Positions 16,659 through 24,241 of a stretch of DNA of 37,648 nt are shown piece by piece. The notes under the pieces are model-generated. The model did not search any database, was not told the DNA's origin, and saw nothing but the letters and a program-made list of their open reading frames with translations. The DNA is from Hyphomicrobiales bacterium (GTDB lineage: Bacteria > Pseudomonadota > Alphaproteobacteria > Rhizobiales > Rhizobiaceae): the NCBI GenBank assembly GCA_021775495.1, contig JAJFHT010000400.1:1-37648 (forward strand), written 5' to 3'. The translations under genes were made by a program, and so were the position numbers. The first letter of the stretch is position 1. Every line of letters starts with the position of its first letter.

Positions 16659-17221
16659 TGAGTGCGCTGACCGCACCAGCCACGAACGCGGCACTCGAAC
16701 AGGGCGCCAATGCCCTGTTCGACCTGCTGGCCGAGCACATTGAAGTCCAGGTGCAACCGCTCCTTTTCACAGTGTTGGCCCCTAGTCCGGGCGGTCGTCG
16801 GTTGCAACGACTCTATTCCAGCGATCAGCAGAATTTTCCACTGTCTGCGGCCGACACGGTTGAGGACAGCCGCTGGTTCCGCCGGCTTTTTGTCGACATG
16901 CAGCCGATCATCGCAAACGATCCGGAAACAATTCTATCCTGGCTGCCGGAATGGCAGTCGCTGATCGACATGGGCTTCGGCTCGCTGGTCAACATGCCGC
17001 TGGTCACGGCGGGCAAGGCAATCGGGCTGATCAATGTCATGGCTGCGCCCGGGCATTTTGGATCCAATCGTGTGGACGTCCTGAGGGCCGAGTGCCCCCT
17101 CGCCGCACTTGCCGTGATGGCAGCCCTGTCCGACATTCCGAGCATTTCATTCAGCGGCGCGGACCCGTCCGGCCGCGATCAATCAAGTGTGCCAAGGTCC
17201 TCCCACGACCCAAGCCCCTGA
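16658..17221 (+). CDS. GAF-domain protein coupled to the M24 peptidase
   Basis: A 187-residue single-domain protein. Residues about 12-155 read as a GAF domain: LFDLLAEHIEVQVQPLLFTVL, a middle with RLYSSDQQNFPL, and the end LVNMPLVTAGKAIGLINVMA followed by a final helix. There is no output domain, so it may be a free-standing small-molecule sensor or binding protein. Its start overlaps the M24 stop (TGATG), so it belongs to the GntR-M24-GAF unit. The last 14 codons overlap the end of the oppositely oriented PDZ/Sel1 gene, and the tail (about 160-187) is polar and unconserved-looking. Ligand and role are unknown. Confidence 0.85.
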   Translation: MSALTAPATNAALEQGANALFDLLAEHIEVQVQPLLFTVLAPSPGGRRLQRLYSSDQQNFPLSAADTVEDSRWFRRLFVDMQPIIANDPETILSWLPEWQSLIDMGFGSLVNMPLVTAGKAIGLINVMAAPGHFGSNRVDVLRAECPLAALAVMAALSDIPSISFSGADPSGRDQSSVPRSSHDPSP

Positions 17222-18744
17222 TCATCCTGAACCAGCGGATCCGATGCGTTTGCATCCGCAGACCCGGACGTTCCTGAAGCGGTTGCAGCCTTTTCGCGCG
17301 TAATTTTCGTCCGTTCAAAAAGATCATCGATCGACCGTCGGCTCTGAGGACCGATCGATCCGTCGATCTTACCGTCATAAACACTCTGTTCAGTCAGCAG
17401 TTTCTGGATATGCCGGCGAAAAGCCTTGCTCCAGCCGGATGCATTGGTCTTGATCTGTTTCAGCGCGAAAGTGTCGCCTTCCATCAAGGCCTGAACAAAA
17501 TAGCCAGCGGCACGTTCGTCGTTTTTTTCCACACCTTGCCCATTGGCGTGCAGCAGGGACATATTGTAGAGGCCGCTTTTGTTCCCGGATTCCAGTGCCC
17601 GATCATACCAGATGGCCGCCCTGGCATGATCCTGCAGCACACCATCACCGGTGTGGTAACGTACAGCCAGATCGGCCATCGCGTTGGCATATCCGGCCTC
17701 AGCAGACATCCGATACCACCGCACCGCCTCTTCGGCATTCTTCGCAACGCCTTCGCCATTCAGATACATATATCCAACTTGATGCATCATGGCGCTGTTT
17801 CCGGCGTCCGCCGCCCGGCGAAAATAGGACAATGCGAGTTTCAGATCTTTTTCACCGACCAGACCTGAATAGAATATACGTCCCATCATATCAGAGGCAG
17901 GCGCATGGCCACGATCAGCCGATTTTTGAAATAACGTTTTTGCCTTTGGCCGGTCCTTGTTCACATGCGTCCCCTGCCAGTGCAGGTTGGCAAGCGTGTG
18001 CTGCGCCGCTGCATCACCGCTGTCAACGGCGGCATCAAGCCATCGCATTGCCTTCTCGACATCCGGTGCGCCAAGCCTGTCGCCGACATATATGCCGTAG
18101 AGCCACAGCATTGCTCGCGTGTCACCGGCAGTCGCGGCGGCAAGATTGTCGGCGACAAATCCACCTGCGGTGACCGGGACAATGATGGTTCTGCCGCTGC
18201 GCATCACTTCAAACCGGGCGGCCTGCCCCGGCTTCAGGCGTTTCGTGTGCTCAAGGAATTCCAGAATGTTCGCGACGGGAACCGCATCGACCTTCACCAC
18301 GACGTCGCCCTTGATCAATCCCGCGCGATCAGCCGGACTGCCCGGTACAACTTCTTCCAGCCAGGCACCCCGCGCTGTATCCAGGCCTGCTCGCCTGGCC
18401 TGTTCCGCGTTCAGGTTTAAAACTCGGGCTCCAACATATCCAACGTCGTTTTCAGGTCCCGTTGAGCCGGGCTCAGCGGTAACCGGCTGTTCTTTCTGCT
18501 TCGGTTCAGGTTCGGATTTGGAGATCTCGCCGTTACCGGACAGTTTCTTTATCCGGACCCGAGCGAGCGGCGCGAAAGCACCATCAGGAAACGACTCCAG
18601 ATAGGCGCGGAATTCATCAACATCAGTGCTGTCCCTGATACTGTTCCAGAACGTGATTTCCGCGTCTGAGCCCTGTGCCAGGGCACCATACACCGGCACC
18701 TGCAACATCAGCACGATCAATGTGATTGCCACTGAACGCAGCAT
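17179..18744 (-). CDS. Secreted PDZ and Sel1-repeat protein
   Basis: About 521 residues from ATG 18744, chosen because it starts a clear signal peptide (MLRSVAITLIVLMLQ, cleavage near GALAQ) and has GGAAC just upstream; ATG 18789 would add 15 residues. Order: a short ITFWNSIRDSTDVDEFRAYL module (about 30-65) seen next to caspase-like and Sel1 proteins; a linker rich in Glu, Pro and Lys; a PDZ domain (about 100-195) with GAWLEEVVPGSPADRAGL; five or so Sel1 repeats (about 205-425) such as MYLNGEGVAKNAEEAVRWY; and a last segment with YDGKIDGSIGPQSRRSIDDLF that resembles a peptidoglycan-binding repeat. It is probably a periplasmic scaffold that recognises protein C-termini. Function unknown. Its 3' end overlaps the GAF gene by 43 bases. 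Confidence 0.88.
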   Translation of the reverse strand: MLRSVAITLIVLMLQVPVYGALAQGSDAEITFWNSIRDSTDVDEFRAYLESFPDGAFAPLARVRIKKLSGNGEISKSEPEPKQKEQPVTAEPGSTGPENDVGYVGARVLNLNAEQARRAGLDTARGAWLEEVVPGSPADRAGLIKGDVVVKVDAVPVANILEFLEHTKRLKPGQAARFEVMRSGRTIIVPVTAGGFVADNLAAATAGDTRAMLWLYGIYVGDRLGAPDVEKAMRWLDAAVDSGDAAAQHTLANLHWQGTHVNKDRPKAKTLFQKSADRGHAPASDMMGRIFYSGLVGEKDLKLALSYFRRAADAGNSAMMHQVGYMYLNGEGVAKNAEEAVRWYRMSAEAGYANAMADLAVRYHTGDGVLQDHARAAIWYDRALESGNKSGLYNMSLLHANGQGVEKNDERAAGYFVQALMEGDTFALKQIKTNASGWSKAFRRHIQKLLTEQSVYDGKIDGSIGPQSRRSIDDLFERTKITREKAATASGTSGSADANASDPLVQDDQGLGSWEDLGTLD

Positions 18745-18875
18745 TTTTGTTCCAACCGCCCCAGTCATTCCGCACCATGAACGGGACATTTTAACCCATT
18801 ACAGCCGTATGGCCATCGGCAATGATGCGTATATTCCGGTCAAATGTGCCTATCCGACCGGGCAATGCGGGAATG

Positions 18876-19814
18876 TCAGCCGTCATTTGCAGCCGCCGGA
18901 GTCGTCACCCGGGGAACTGCCTTCTGCGCCATGAAAACGCCGCCGGTCACCAGAACAAGCGCCAGGGCGTCATGCAGTTGGAATGCTTCACCAAGCAGCA
19001 TTACCGCGAGGAACACCCCGAAAAACGGCACCAGCATGATGTACATGCCGGCCCGGTTGGCACCGAGTTTTTCAGTACCGCGAATGTAGAACGACTGGGA
19101 CAGAATGGACGGGAATATGCCGGCATAGAGTACAACCAGAAATCCCTGCAACGTTGTCGGCCAGATCGCATCTCCCCGTACGGTCTCAAAGATCGCAGCG
19201 GGGATCGACGCAATGAATGCGCCTGTCACCAGGCAGGCGAAAAAACTCATCCAGTGCAAATCCGGTTTGTTGCGCAGGGCAACCGCATAACCGGCGTAAC
19301 ACAGGATCGCCGCCAGCATCAGCGCATCGCCGCGATTGAGCTGAAGATGGACAAGCGCTGTCCAGTCGCCACCGGAAATGGTTATCAGCACCCCGATCAG
19401 CGACAGACCGAATCCGACAATCTGCAGCCAGCGAATGGCAATATGAAACAGCACAAGATTTGCCACAAAGATCACCAGTGGCAGCGCCGCCTGCTCGATC
19501 GCGGCGTTGATGACGGAGGTGTATTGCAATGCCGAATAAAACAGCACATTGAAACCAGTGAATCCCGCCGCCCCCATGATCAACAGATAGGGAATGTGCT
19601 TTCTTATGATCTTCCAGTCGTCCCGAAGCGGTTTTCGCGCCACGTAACACACGATGACGATCGCGAAGACCCAGCGTGAAAACGTCAGCACCATCGGTGT
19701 CACGTGACCAAGTGCGAATTTGCCGGCGATTCCATTTCCGGCCCAAAACAGCGTTGTCAGCACCAAAAGCAGATGTGGCTGGTCGGCCAGTTTTCTGGGG
19801 AGGTTTGCCAGCAT
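18876..19814 (-). CDS. EamA/DMT-family membrane transporter
   Basis: A 312-residue inner-membrane protein of the drug/metabolite transporter superfamily, with ten predicted hydrophobic segments in two EamA repeats. The first repeat starts with LLLVLTTLFWAGNGIAGKFAL and the second near ALMLAAILCYAGYAVALRNK; VLYAGIFPSILSQSFYIRGTE is a typical late motif. Such proteins export or import metabolites such as amino acids or nucleosides; the substrate cannot be told. It is alone on its strand between the PDZ/Sel1 gene and the divergent acetate kinase gene. ATG 19814 begins just ahead of the first helix; the ribosome site is weak. Confidence 0.92.
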   Translation of the reverse strand: MLANLPRKLADQPHLLLVLTTLFWAGNGIAGKFALGHVTPMVLTFSRWVFAIVIVCYVARKPLRDDWKIIRKHIPYLLIMGAAGFTGFNVLFYSALQYTSVINAAIEQAALPLVIFVANLVLFHIAIRWLQIVGFGLSLIGVLITISGGDWTALVHLQLNRGDALMLAAILCYAGYAVALRNKPDLHWMSFFACLVTGAFIASIPAAIFETVRGDAIWPTTLQGFLVVLYAGIFPSILSQSFYIRGTEKLGANRAGMYIMLVPFFGVFLAVMLLGEAFQLHDALALVLVTGGVFMAQKAVPRVTTPAAANDG

Positions 19815-19830
19815 TGGATCATTGACTCAT

Positions 19831-19841
19831 ATTGTCACAAT
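19831..19841. promoter_or_regulatory. Small inverted repeat upstream of the EamA transporter
   Basis: ATTGT and ACAAT are perfect 5-base arms around a single C, 17 bases before the transporter start codon. It could be an operator overlapping the 5' untranslated region. It is short, so chance is possible. Confidence 0.25.
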
Positions 19842-19924
19842 TACCTGCCGCAATACCGGCCAGCAAATCGCTAATGGCTCCAAAAACGATTGAAAATCCG
19901 CAATCCTGCTGAACCGGATTGACT

Positions 19925-19952
19925 TTGACCGGTCATGTAAAATGACTACATA
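19925..19952 (+). promoter_or_regulatory. Probable promoter with embedded operator for the acetate kinase operon
   Basis: TTGACC (19925-19930) and TACATA (19947-19952) are separated by 16 bases, close to the sigma-70 pattern, 50 bases before the acetate kinase start. The spacer contains GTCAT (19932-19936) and ATGAC (19942-19946), perfect arms around 5 bases, so a repressor bound there would block RNA polymerase. Confidence 0.45.
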
Positions 19953-20001
19953 CCATTTGCGGCCATGAATGTGCTGCGTTGATTTATGGAGCACATCGCC
20001 A

Positions 20002-21180
20002 ATGGCAGGTCACATCCTGACCCTCAATGCGGGATCGTCCTCGGTCAAGTTCGCACTATTTTCCGACGAGCCGGAGCCGCAATGCCAATGGCGCGGGCAA
20101 GTCGAAGGACTTGGCGAAAACCCGGTTCTGTCGATGGAAGCCGGCAATAACGGCGAAAACGTAGAACGCAATCTCGATCCCGAAACGATTACCGATCCCT
20201 CGGCTGCGCTAAATGAAATATTTGCGATCTTTTCGGAACGCGCTCCCGGCGACAAACTGTCGGCCATCGGACATCGCGTCGTGCATGGCGGCGTCGATCA
20301 TACCGGCCCCGCAATCATCGACCAGACGGTTTATGCCGGCCTGGAAAAACTCAGCCCGTTCGCCCCGTTGCACCAGCCGCACAATCTTGCCGGCGTTCGG
20401 GCGGCACAGGCCGCCTATCCCGATGTACCGCAGGTCGCCTGTTTCGACACCGCCTTTCACCGCAGCCACCCGTGGGTCAACGACACATTCGCCTTGCCGC
20501 GCGAGCTCTACGACAAGGGCGTGCGGCGTTACGGATTTCACGGTCTGTCCTACGAATATATCTGCCGCGAACTGCACCGCACCGCACCGCATCATCACCA
20601 GGGCGGTGTCGTCATTGCCCATCTCGGCAACGGCGCATCGATGACGGCAACAAGAGGCGGCCAGAGTGTCGGGTCGACCATGGGTTTTTCGGCACTGGAC
20701 GGCCTGCCGATGGGGACCCGATGCGGTCAGCTCGACCCCGGCGTCGTGCTGTACCTGATGGATCAGGAAGGCATGGACGCCGAACAAATCCTCAACATGC
20801 TGTACCGTGAGTCCGGTCTGAAAGGCTTGTCCGGTCTGTCGCATGACATGCGAACGCTGTTGGCGTCGGGCTCGAAAGAAGCCATGCAGGCAATCGACTA
20901 TTATATCTTCCGAATACGCCGTGAACTGGGTGCCATGACGGCTATCCTCAACGGCCTCGATGCACTCGTCTTTTGCGGTGGCATCGGCGAGAATGCCTGG
21001 CGTATCCGGGAACGGGTTTGTGACGACCTGGACTGGCTCGGGCTTGAACTGGACGAAACGCGCAACCGGTCAAGCGAGCGCATTGTATCTTCCGACCGCA
21101 GCCGCGTGCGGGTGTTTGTCATTCCGACAGACGAGGAATGGATAATCGCCTATCATGCGGCGGCATTGCTTCGCGGGTGA
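20002..21180 (+). CDS. ackA: Acetate kinase (acetate/propionate kinase family)
   Basis: A 392-residue cytoplasmic kinase that interconverts acetate plus ATP and acetyl phosphate. The family motifs are complete: LTLNAGSSSVKF at the N-terminus, GHRVVHGG, FDTAFH, FHGLSYEYI, HLGNGASMTATRGGQSVGS, LPMGTRCGQLDPGVV and CGGIGENAWRIRE. ATG 20002 is chosen because the fold starts at once; longer in-frame starts lack support. No phosphotransacetylase or phosphoketolase gene is adjacent, so its partner must be elsewhere; propionate or another short acid is an alternative substrate. The lactonase gene follows after 8 bases, and DUF454 after that, so the three probably form an operon driven by the promoter just upstream. 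Confidence 0.93.
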   Translation: MAGHILTLNAGSSSVKFALFSDEPEPQCQWRGQVEGLGENPVLSMEAGNNGENVERNLDPETITDPSAALNEIFAIFSERAPGDKLSAIGHRVVHGGVDHTGPAIIDQTVYAGLEKLSPFAPLHQPHNLAGVRAAQAAYPDVPQVACFDTAFHRSHPWVNDTFALPRELYDKGVRRYGFHGLSYEYICRELHRTAPHHHQGGVVIAHLGNGASMTATRGGQSVGSTMGFSALDGLPMGTRCGQLDPGVVLYLMDQEGMDAEQILNMLYRESGLKGLSGLSHDMRTLLASGSKEAMQAIDYYIFRIRRELGAMTAILNGLDALVFCGGIGENAWRIRERVCDDLDWLGLELDETRNRSSERIVSSDRSRVRVFVIPTDEEWIIAYHAAALLRG

Positions 21181-21188
21181 GAACGAAC

Positions 21189-22202
21189 ATGAACAACCCC
21201 ATTGACGGATTTGTCGTTGACCGATCGGACATCCGATTTGTCGGCGAGGATTTGCAGCGGCCGGAATGTATTCTGGCCGAGCGCGACGGTAGCCTGTGGA
21301 GCGCCGATGCCCGCGCCGGGGTCGTTCACATAAGACCTGATGGCAGCCAGCAGCTGATCGCCCAGCAGCACCAGACGCTGTTTTCCGAAGCAAGCGACGA
21401 GGCCAGCCGCTTCACCGAAGGCACTCTGCCCAACGGGCTTGCCTTCGCCCGGGACGGCCGCATCATCATTTCCAACTTCGGCACCGATTGCCTCGAAATC
21501 ATGTCGCGTTCCGGCGAGACCAGCGTGCTGATCGACAATATTGACGGCAAGCCGATCGGCAAAGTCAACTTCGTATTGCGCGACAGTAAGGACCGACTGT
21601 GGCTCACGGTCTCCACATGCATCGACAACTGGATGCAGGCGGTCAGCCCCAAAATATCCGATGGATTCATCGCCCTGGTTGAGGGCGACCGGATCCGCGT
21701 CGTTGCCGACAATCTGGCATTTGCCAATGAAATACGACTCGATGCCGATGAGGAATGGCTTTACGCGGTCGAAACGACACGACGACGCATCACCCGATTC
21801 CGGGTTGAATCGAATGGTTCCCTGAGCAATCGCGAAATCTATGGTCCATCGGACCACGGCGCCTTCATCGACGGCATTGCCTTTGATGCCTTTGGCAACC
21901 TTTGGGGCACCCATGTCATGTCTGATCGGATATTTGCGATCACACCGCAGGGTGACCTGCGCATTCTTCTGAACGATGACAACCCCAAACCCAGCGCCCT
22001 GTTGATGCAGGCCTTCGAAAACGACGCTGCAACGCCGGATCATATGCTTGCCTGCGGCGGGACACTGGCACCATGGTTTGCCAGTGTCACGTTCGGCGGG
22101 CCTGATCTGAAAAACGTCTATATCGGCTCCTTGCGTGGCACCCGGATTCCCTGGTTCAGGAGCCCGGTCGCCGGGCTGCCGATGGTACACTGGAACGACT
22201 GA
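21189..22202 (+). CDS. SMP-30/gluconolactonase-family protein
   Basis: A 337-residue six-bladed beta-propeller of the SMP-30/regucalcin family, which hydrolyse sugar lactones with a divalent metal. The probable metal ligands are in place: Glu27 (RPECILAERDG), Asn180 (LAFANEIRLDADEEWLY) and Asp229 (FIDGIAFDAFGNLW). The repeated blade signature, aspartate-glycine followed by LW or LY, occurs several times. ATG 21189 lies 8 bases after the acetate kinase stop. No signal peptide is seen, so it acts in the cytoplasm. The lactone is not known; the fumarylacetoacetase-family hydrolase and LacI regulator a little downstream are the sort of genes found with non-phosphorylating sugar-acid pathways. Confidence 0.88.
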   Translation: MNNPIDGFVVDRSDIRFVGEDLQRPECILAERDGSLWSADARAGVVHIRPDGSQQLIAQQHQTLFSEASDEASRFTEGTLPNGLAFARDGRIIISNFGTDCLEIMSRSGETSVLIDNIDGKPIGKVNFVLRDSKDRLWLTVSTCIDNWMQAVSPKISDGFIALVEGDRIRVVADNLAFANEIRLDADEEWLYAVETTRRRITRFRVESNGSLSNREIYGPSDHGAFIDGIAFDAFGNLWGTHVMSDRIFAITPQGDLRILLNDDNPKPSALLMQAFENDAATPDHMLACGGTLAPWFASVTFGGPDLKNVYIGSLRGTRIPWFRSPVAGLPMVHWND

Positions 22203-22225
22203 ATGAATACGGAACCGAAAACGAC

Positions 22226-22594
22226 ATGACCCGGTTGCTGTGGCAACTCGCCGGTCTGACGGCACTCGGGCTGGGCATTCTCGGCATCGCCCTGCCCCTG
22301 CTGCCGACGACGCCTTTCATCCTGCTGGCGGTTTTCTGCTTCAGCCGCAGTTCCGAACGTCTGCACAGCTGGCTGGTCACCCACAAACGTTTTGGCCCGA
22401 TGATCGACAATTGGCACCAGCATCGCGCCATTTCGCGCCGGGCCAAATATCTGTCGGCAACGGCAATGATCGCCGTCTTTGCGCTGAGCCTTTTTCTTGG
22501 GGCCAACTCCCTTATTCTGACCATCCAGGCCATCGTTCTGGGCTGCGCGGCGACCTTTGTCCTGTCGCGCCCGCTGCCGCCGGAAGAGCAATAG
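22226..22594 (+). CDS. DUF454 (YbaN-like) small membrane protein
   Basis: A 122-residue inner-membrane protein of the DUF454/YbaN family. It has the family's opening hairpin LGLGILGIALPLLPTTPFILLAVFCF, a cytoplasmic segment with HSWLVTHKRFGPMIDNW and a second pair of helices (SATAMIAVFALSLFLG and a last one to about residue 113). The length is normal. ATG 22226 follows the lactonase by 23 bases. The function of the family is not known, so its link to acetate kinase and lactonase may be simple co-transcription. Confidence 0.9.
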   Translation: MTRLLWQLAGLTALGLGILGIALPLLPTTPFILLAVFCFSRSSERLHSWLVTHKRFGPMIDNWHQHRAISRRAKYLSATAMIAVFALSLFLGANSLILTIQAIVLGCAATFVLSRPLPPEEQ

Positions 22595-22649
22595 CCGCGC
22601 CCGCTATCACTTGCCGTCAGGTAATATTTTTCTCTCACATCGGCCTTTG

Positions 22650-22667
22650 TTTACCGTTTGGTAACCA
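22650..22667 (+). promoter_or_regulatory. Possible CtrA-type box upstream of the small hypothetical gene
   Basis: TTTACCGTTTGGTAACCAT resembles the alphaproteobacterial CtrA pattern (TTAACC, 5 bases, TTAACC-like); within it TTACC and GGTAA are perfect arms around GTTT. It lies about 50 bases before the start codon of the following gene. The match is imperfect, so it is only a candidate. Confidence 0.35.
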
Positions 22668-22717
22668 TGAACCCGTCAAGAATATCGCTTGTCATGCGAA
22701 TTCGGGGGGGTTTTTCC

Positions 22718-23095
22718 ATGAGTCGCGTACTAGCCGAAATGTTGAATGAGGCAGCATGTCCGCTGCCTGAAGAGCAACTGGCGCCATACAGCGCCAAGGG
22801 TGCAGTCGACACGTTGGCAATCGCCAACACGCTTCCAGAGGAGCGGCGTGCAGAGCTTGCCAGATTTTGTTACAACAAGACGCACCTGCTGGAACTATCA
22901 CTGCGCATCGCCGCAACCTGCGAATATGCCGCGCTCGACAAGGTGTTTGGCCGCATCGCGCCACAGGTTTTCGAACAATCGCGCGAAGTTGATAAAACGC
23001 TGCGCGATCTCAACAAGACTGCATTTCACGAACGCAAACAGGTAATTTCGCTCGCCGGCCCGGCCCGGGTTGTTGATACCGAAGACGAAGAATGA
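22718..23095 (+). CDS. Small hypothetical protein, unrecognised
   Basis: A 125-residue protein of unknown family. ATG 22718 is chosen because a run of seven G lies 7 bases upstream; the frame is open for 20 more codons. It has no signal peptide or membrane segment. Most of it looks helical: LPEERRAELARFCYNKTHLL, then LSLRIAATCEYAALDKVFG and SREVDKTLRDLNKTAFHERK, with two cysteines (one after ARF, one after AAT), and it ends in acidic DTEDEE. The alternating charged and hydrophobic pattern suggests a helical bundle. The gene is convergent with the LacI gene, 40 bases apart. A possible CtrA box upstream would place it under cell-cycle control. I cannot assign a function. Confidence 0.75.
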   Translation: MSRVLAEMLNEAACPLPEEQLAPYSAKGAVDTLAIANTLPEERRAELARFCYNKTHLLELSLRIAATCEYAALDKVFGRIAPQVFEQSREVDKTLRDLNKTAFHERKQVISLAGPARVVDTEDEE

Positions 23096-23135
23096 CCGGT
23101 TTTCAATCGGAATTGTCGCTGAGTCCCCTTCCAGG

Positions 23136-24185
23136 CTAACCAGGCCTGAAAACCGCCGTGCTGTCACGCACCACCAGCCAAGGCTCATGACGAGCCGGCT
23201 TGGTCTCCCCGCGTCGTCCTTCCATCAAATCGATCAGATGACGCGCTGCCGACGCGCCCAAAGCCCGGCGCGGCTGATGGATGGTTGTCAGTGCTGGAAT
23301 ATAGTGCTGGGCCACGTCAAGATCATCGAATCCGACAACCGAAACATCGTCCGGCACACTGACGCCAGCGCGATGCAATGTCGAGATGAAGGCGAACGTC
23401 ATACCGTCGCCGGCACAAAACACTGCCGAGGGCGGATTGCTCAATTCGAGCCAGGATTGCGCCGCCCGATGGCCCGATTCAAGTGAATAATCGCCACCGA
23501 ATATCCAGGCTTCGGACGGATCGATATGTCGCGCCTGAAGGGTACGCTTGAACCCTTCGAGCCGCTCGCGCCCGGGCAGATGATTAAGATGTCCGGAAAC
23601 ATGCCCGAACGTCCGGTGGCCAAGTTCATAAAGGTGCGAAACCGCCAGTTCAGCGCCCCTCAGATTGTCGACCAGAACGACCGGAACCGTCGGATCGGCG
23701 CTCCATTCTCCCGCCGTGACCATCGGCGGCAGGTTTGCATGGGCTGATCGCATTTCATTTAGCGAAATGGTCCCGTCAAGAATGACAATCCCGTCAGCGG
23801 TATTGTTACTGAAATAGGCTTGCAGTTTGGACTGCGACATTGACGGTTTCTGGGTGTCGGCGATCAGGACATTGATCTCCTTTTCGGCGCAGACCGTTTC
23901 AATGCCTTCCAGAATATTGGAGAAAAAAGGATTGCCGATATTGGGGACCAGGGCAACGATGGTGCCGGTCTGCTGCCGTCGCAGGTTGCGGGCCGACCGG
24001 TTTATCACATATCCGGTTGCGCGAATTGCGTCGGTGATACGCAATCGTGTCGGCTCTGACACCTGGTCAGGCAGGGAAATCGCCCTGCTGACGGACGCCG
24101 TCGAGACGCCGGCCACACGGGCCACATCCTGAATAGTTGGATTGGTCTTTTTGTGTTCTGTGTCCATCGCCCGCTGGCGGAGCAT
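23136..24185 (-). CDS. LacI-family transcriptional regulator
   Basis: A 349-residue regulator: the helix-turn-helix TIQDVARVAGVSTASVSRAIS sits near the N-terminus, followed by the hinge and a periplasmic-binding-like ligand domain with GTIVALVPNIGNPFFSNILEGIE and the closing DDVSVVGFDDLDVAQHYIPALTTI motif. ATG 24185 has GGGG four bases upstream; ATG 24167 is the alternative and would leave six fewer residues. It lies 56 bases after the fumarylacetoacetase-family gene on the same strand and may be co-transcribed with it. The ligand is probably a sugar or sugar acid, and the likely target is the hydrolase operon it belongs to. Confidence 0.93.
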   Translation of the reverse strand: MLRQRAMDTEHKKTNPTIQDVARVAGVSTASVSRAISLPDQVSEPTRLRITDAIRATGYVINRSARNLRRQQTGTIVALVPNIGNPFFSNILEGIETVCAEKEINVLIADTQKPSMSQSKLQAYFSNNTADGIVILDGTISLNEMRSAHANLPPMVTAGEWSADPTVPVVLVDNLRGAELAVSHLYELGHRTFGHVSGHLNHLPGRERLEGFKRTLQARHIDPSEAWIFGGDYSLESGHRAAQSWLELSNPPSAVFCAGDGMTFAFISTLHRAGVSVPDDVSVVGFDDLDVAQHYIPALTTIHQPRRALGASAARHLIDLMEGRRGETKPARHEPWLVVRDSTAVFRPG

Positions 24186-24241
24186 TACACCCCGCCATCA
24201 TTGTCCAGATTTCTGCCGCAAGGCCGGCATTGTAGGTCCAG

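Noticed and set aside
21153-22265. Long minus-strand frame opposite the lactonase gene
   Set aside because: It is antisense to a gene with clear SMP-30 motifs; its translation has no recognisable domains and reflects the GC-rich codon pattern.
23132-23148. CAGGC/GCCTG hairpin between the small hypothetical gene and the LacI gene
   Set aside because: The stem is short and no T-run follows on either strand, so I do not call it a terminator.
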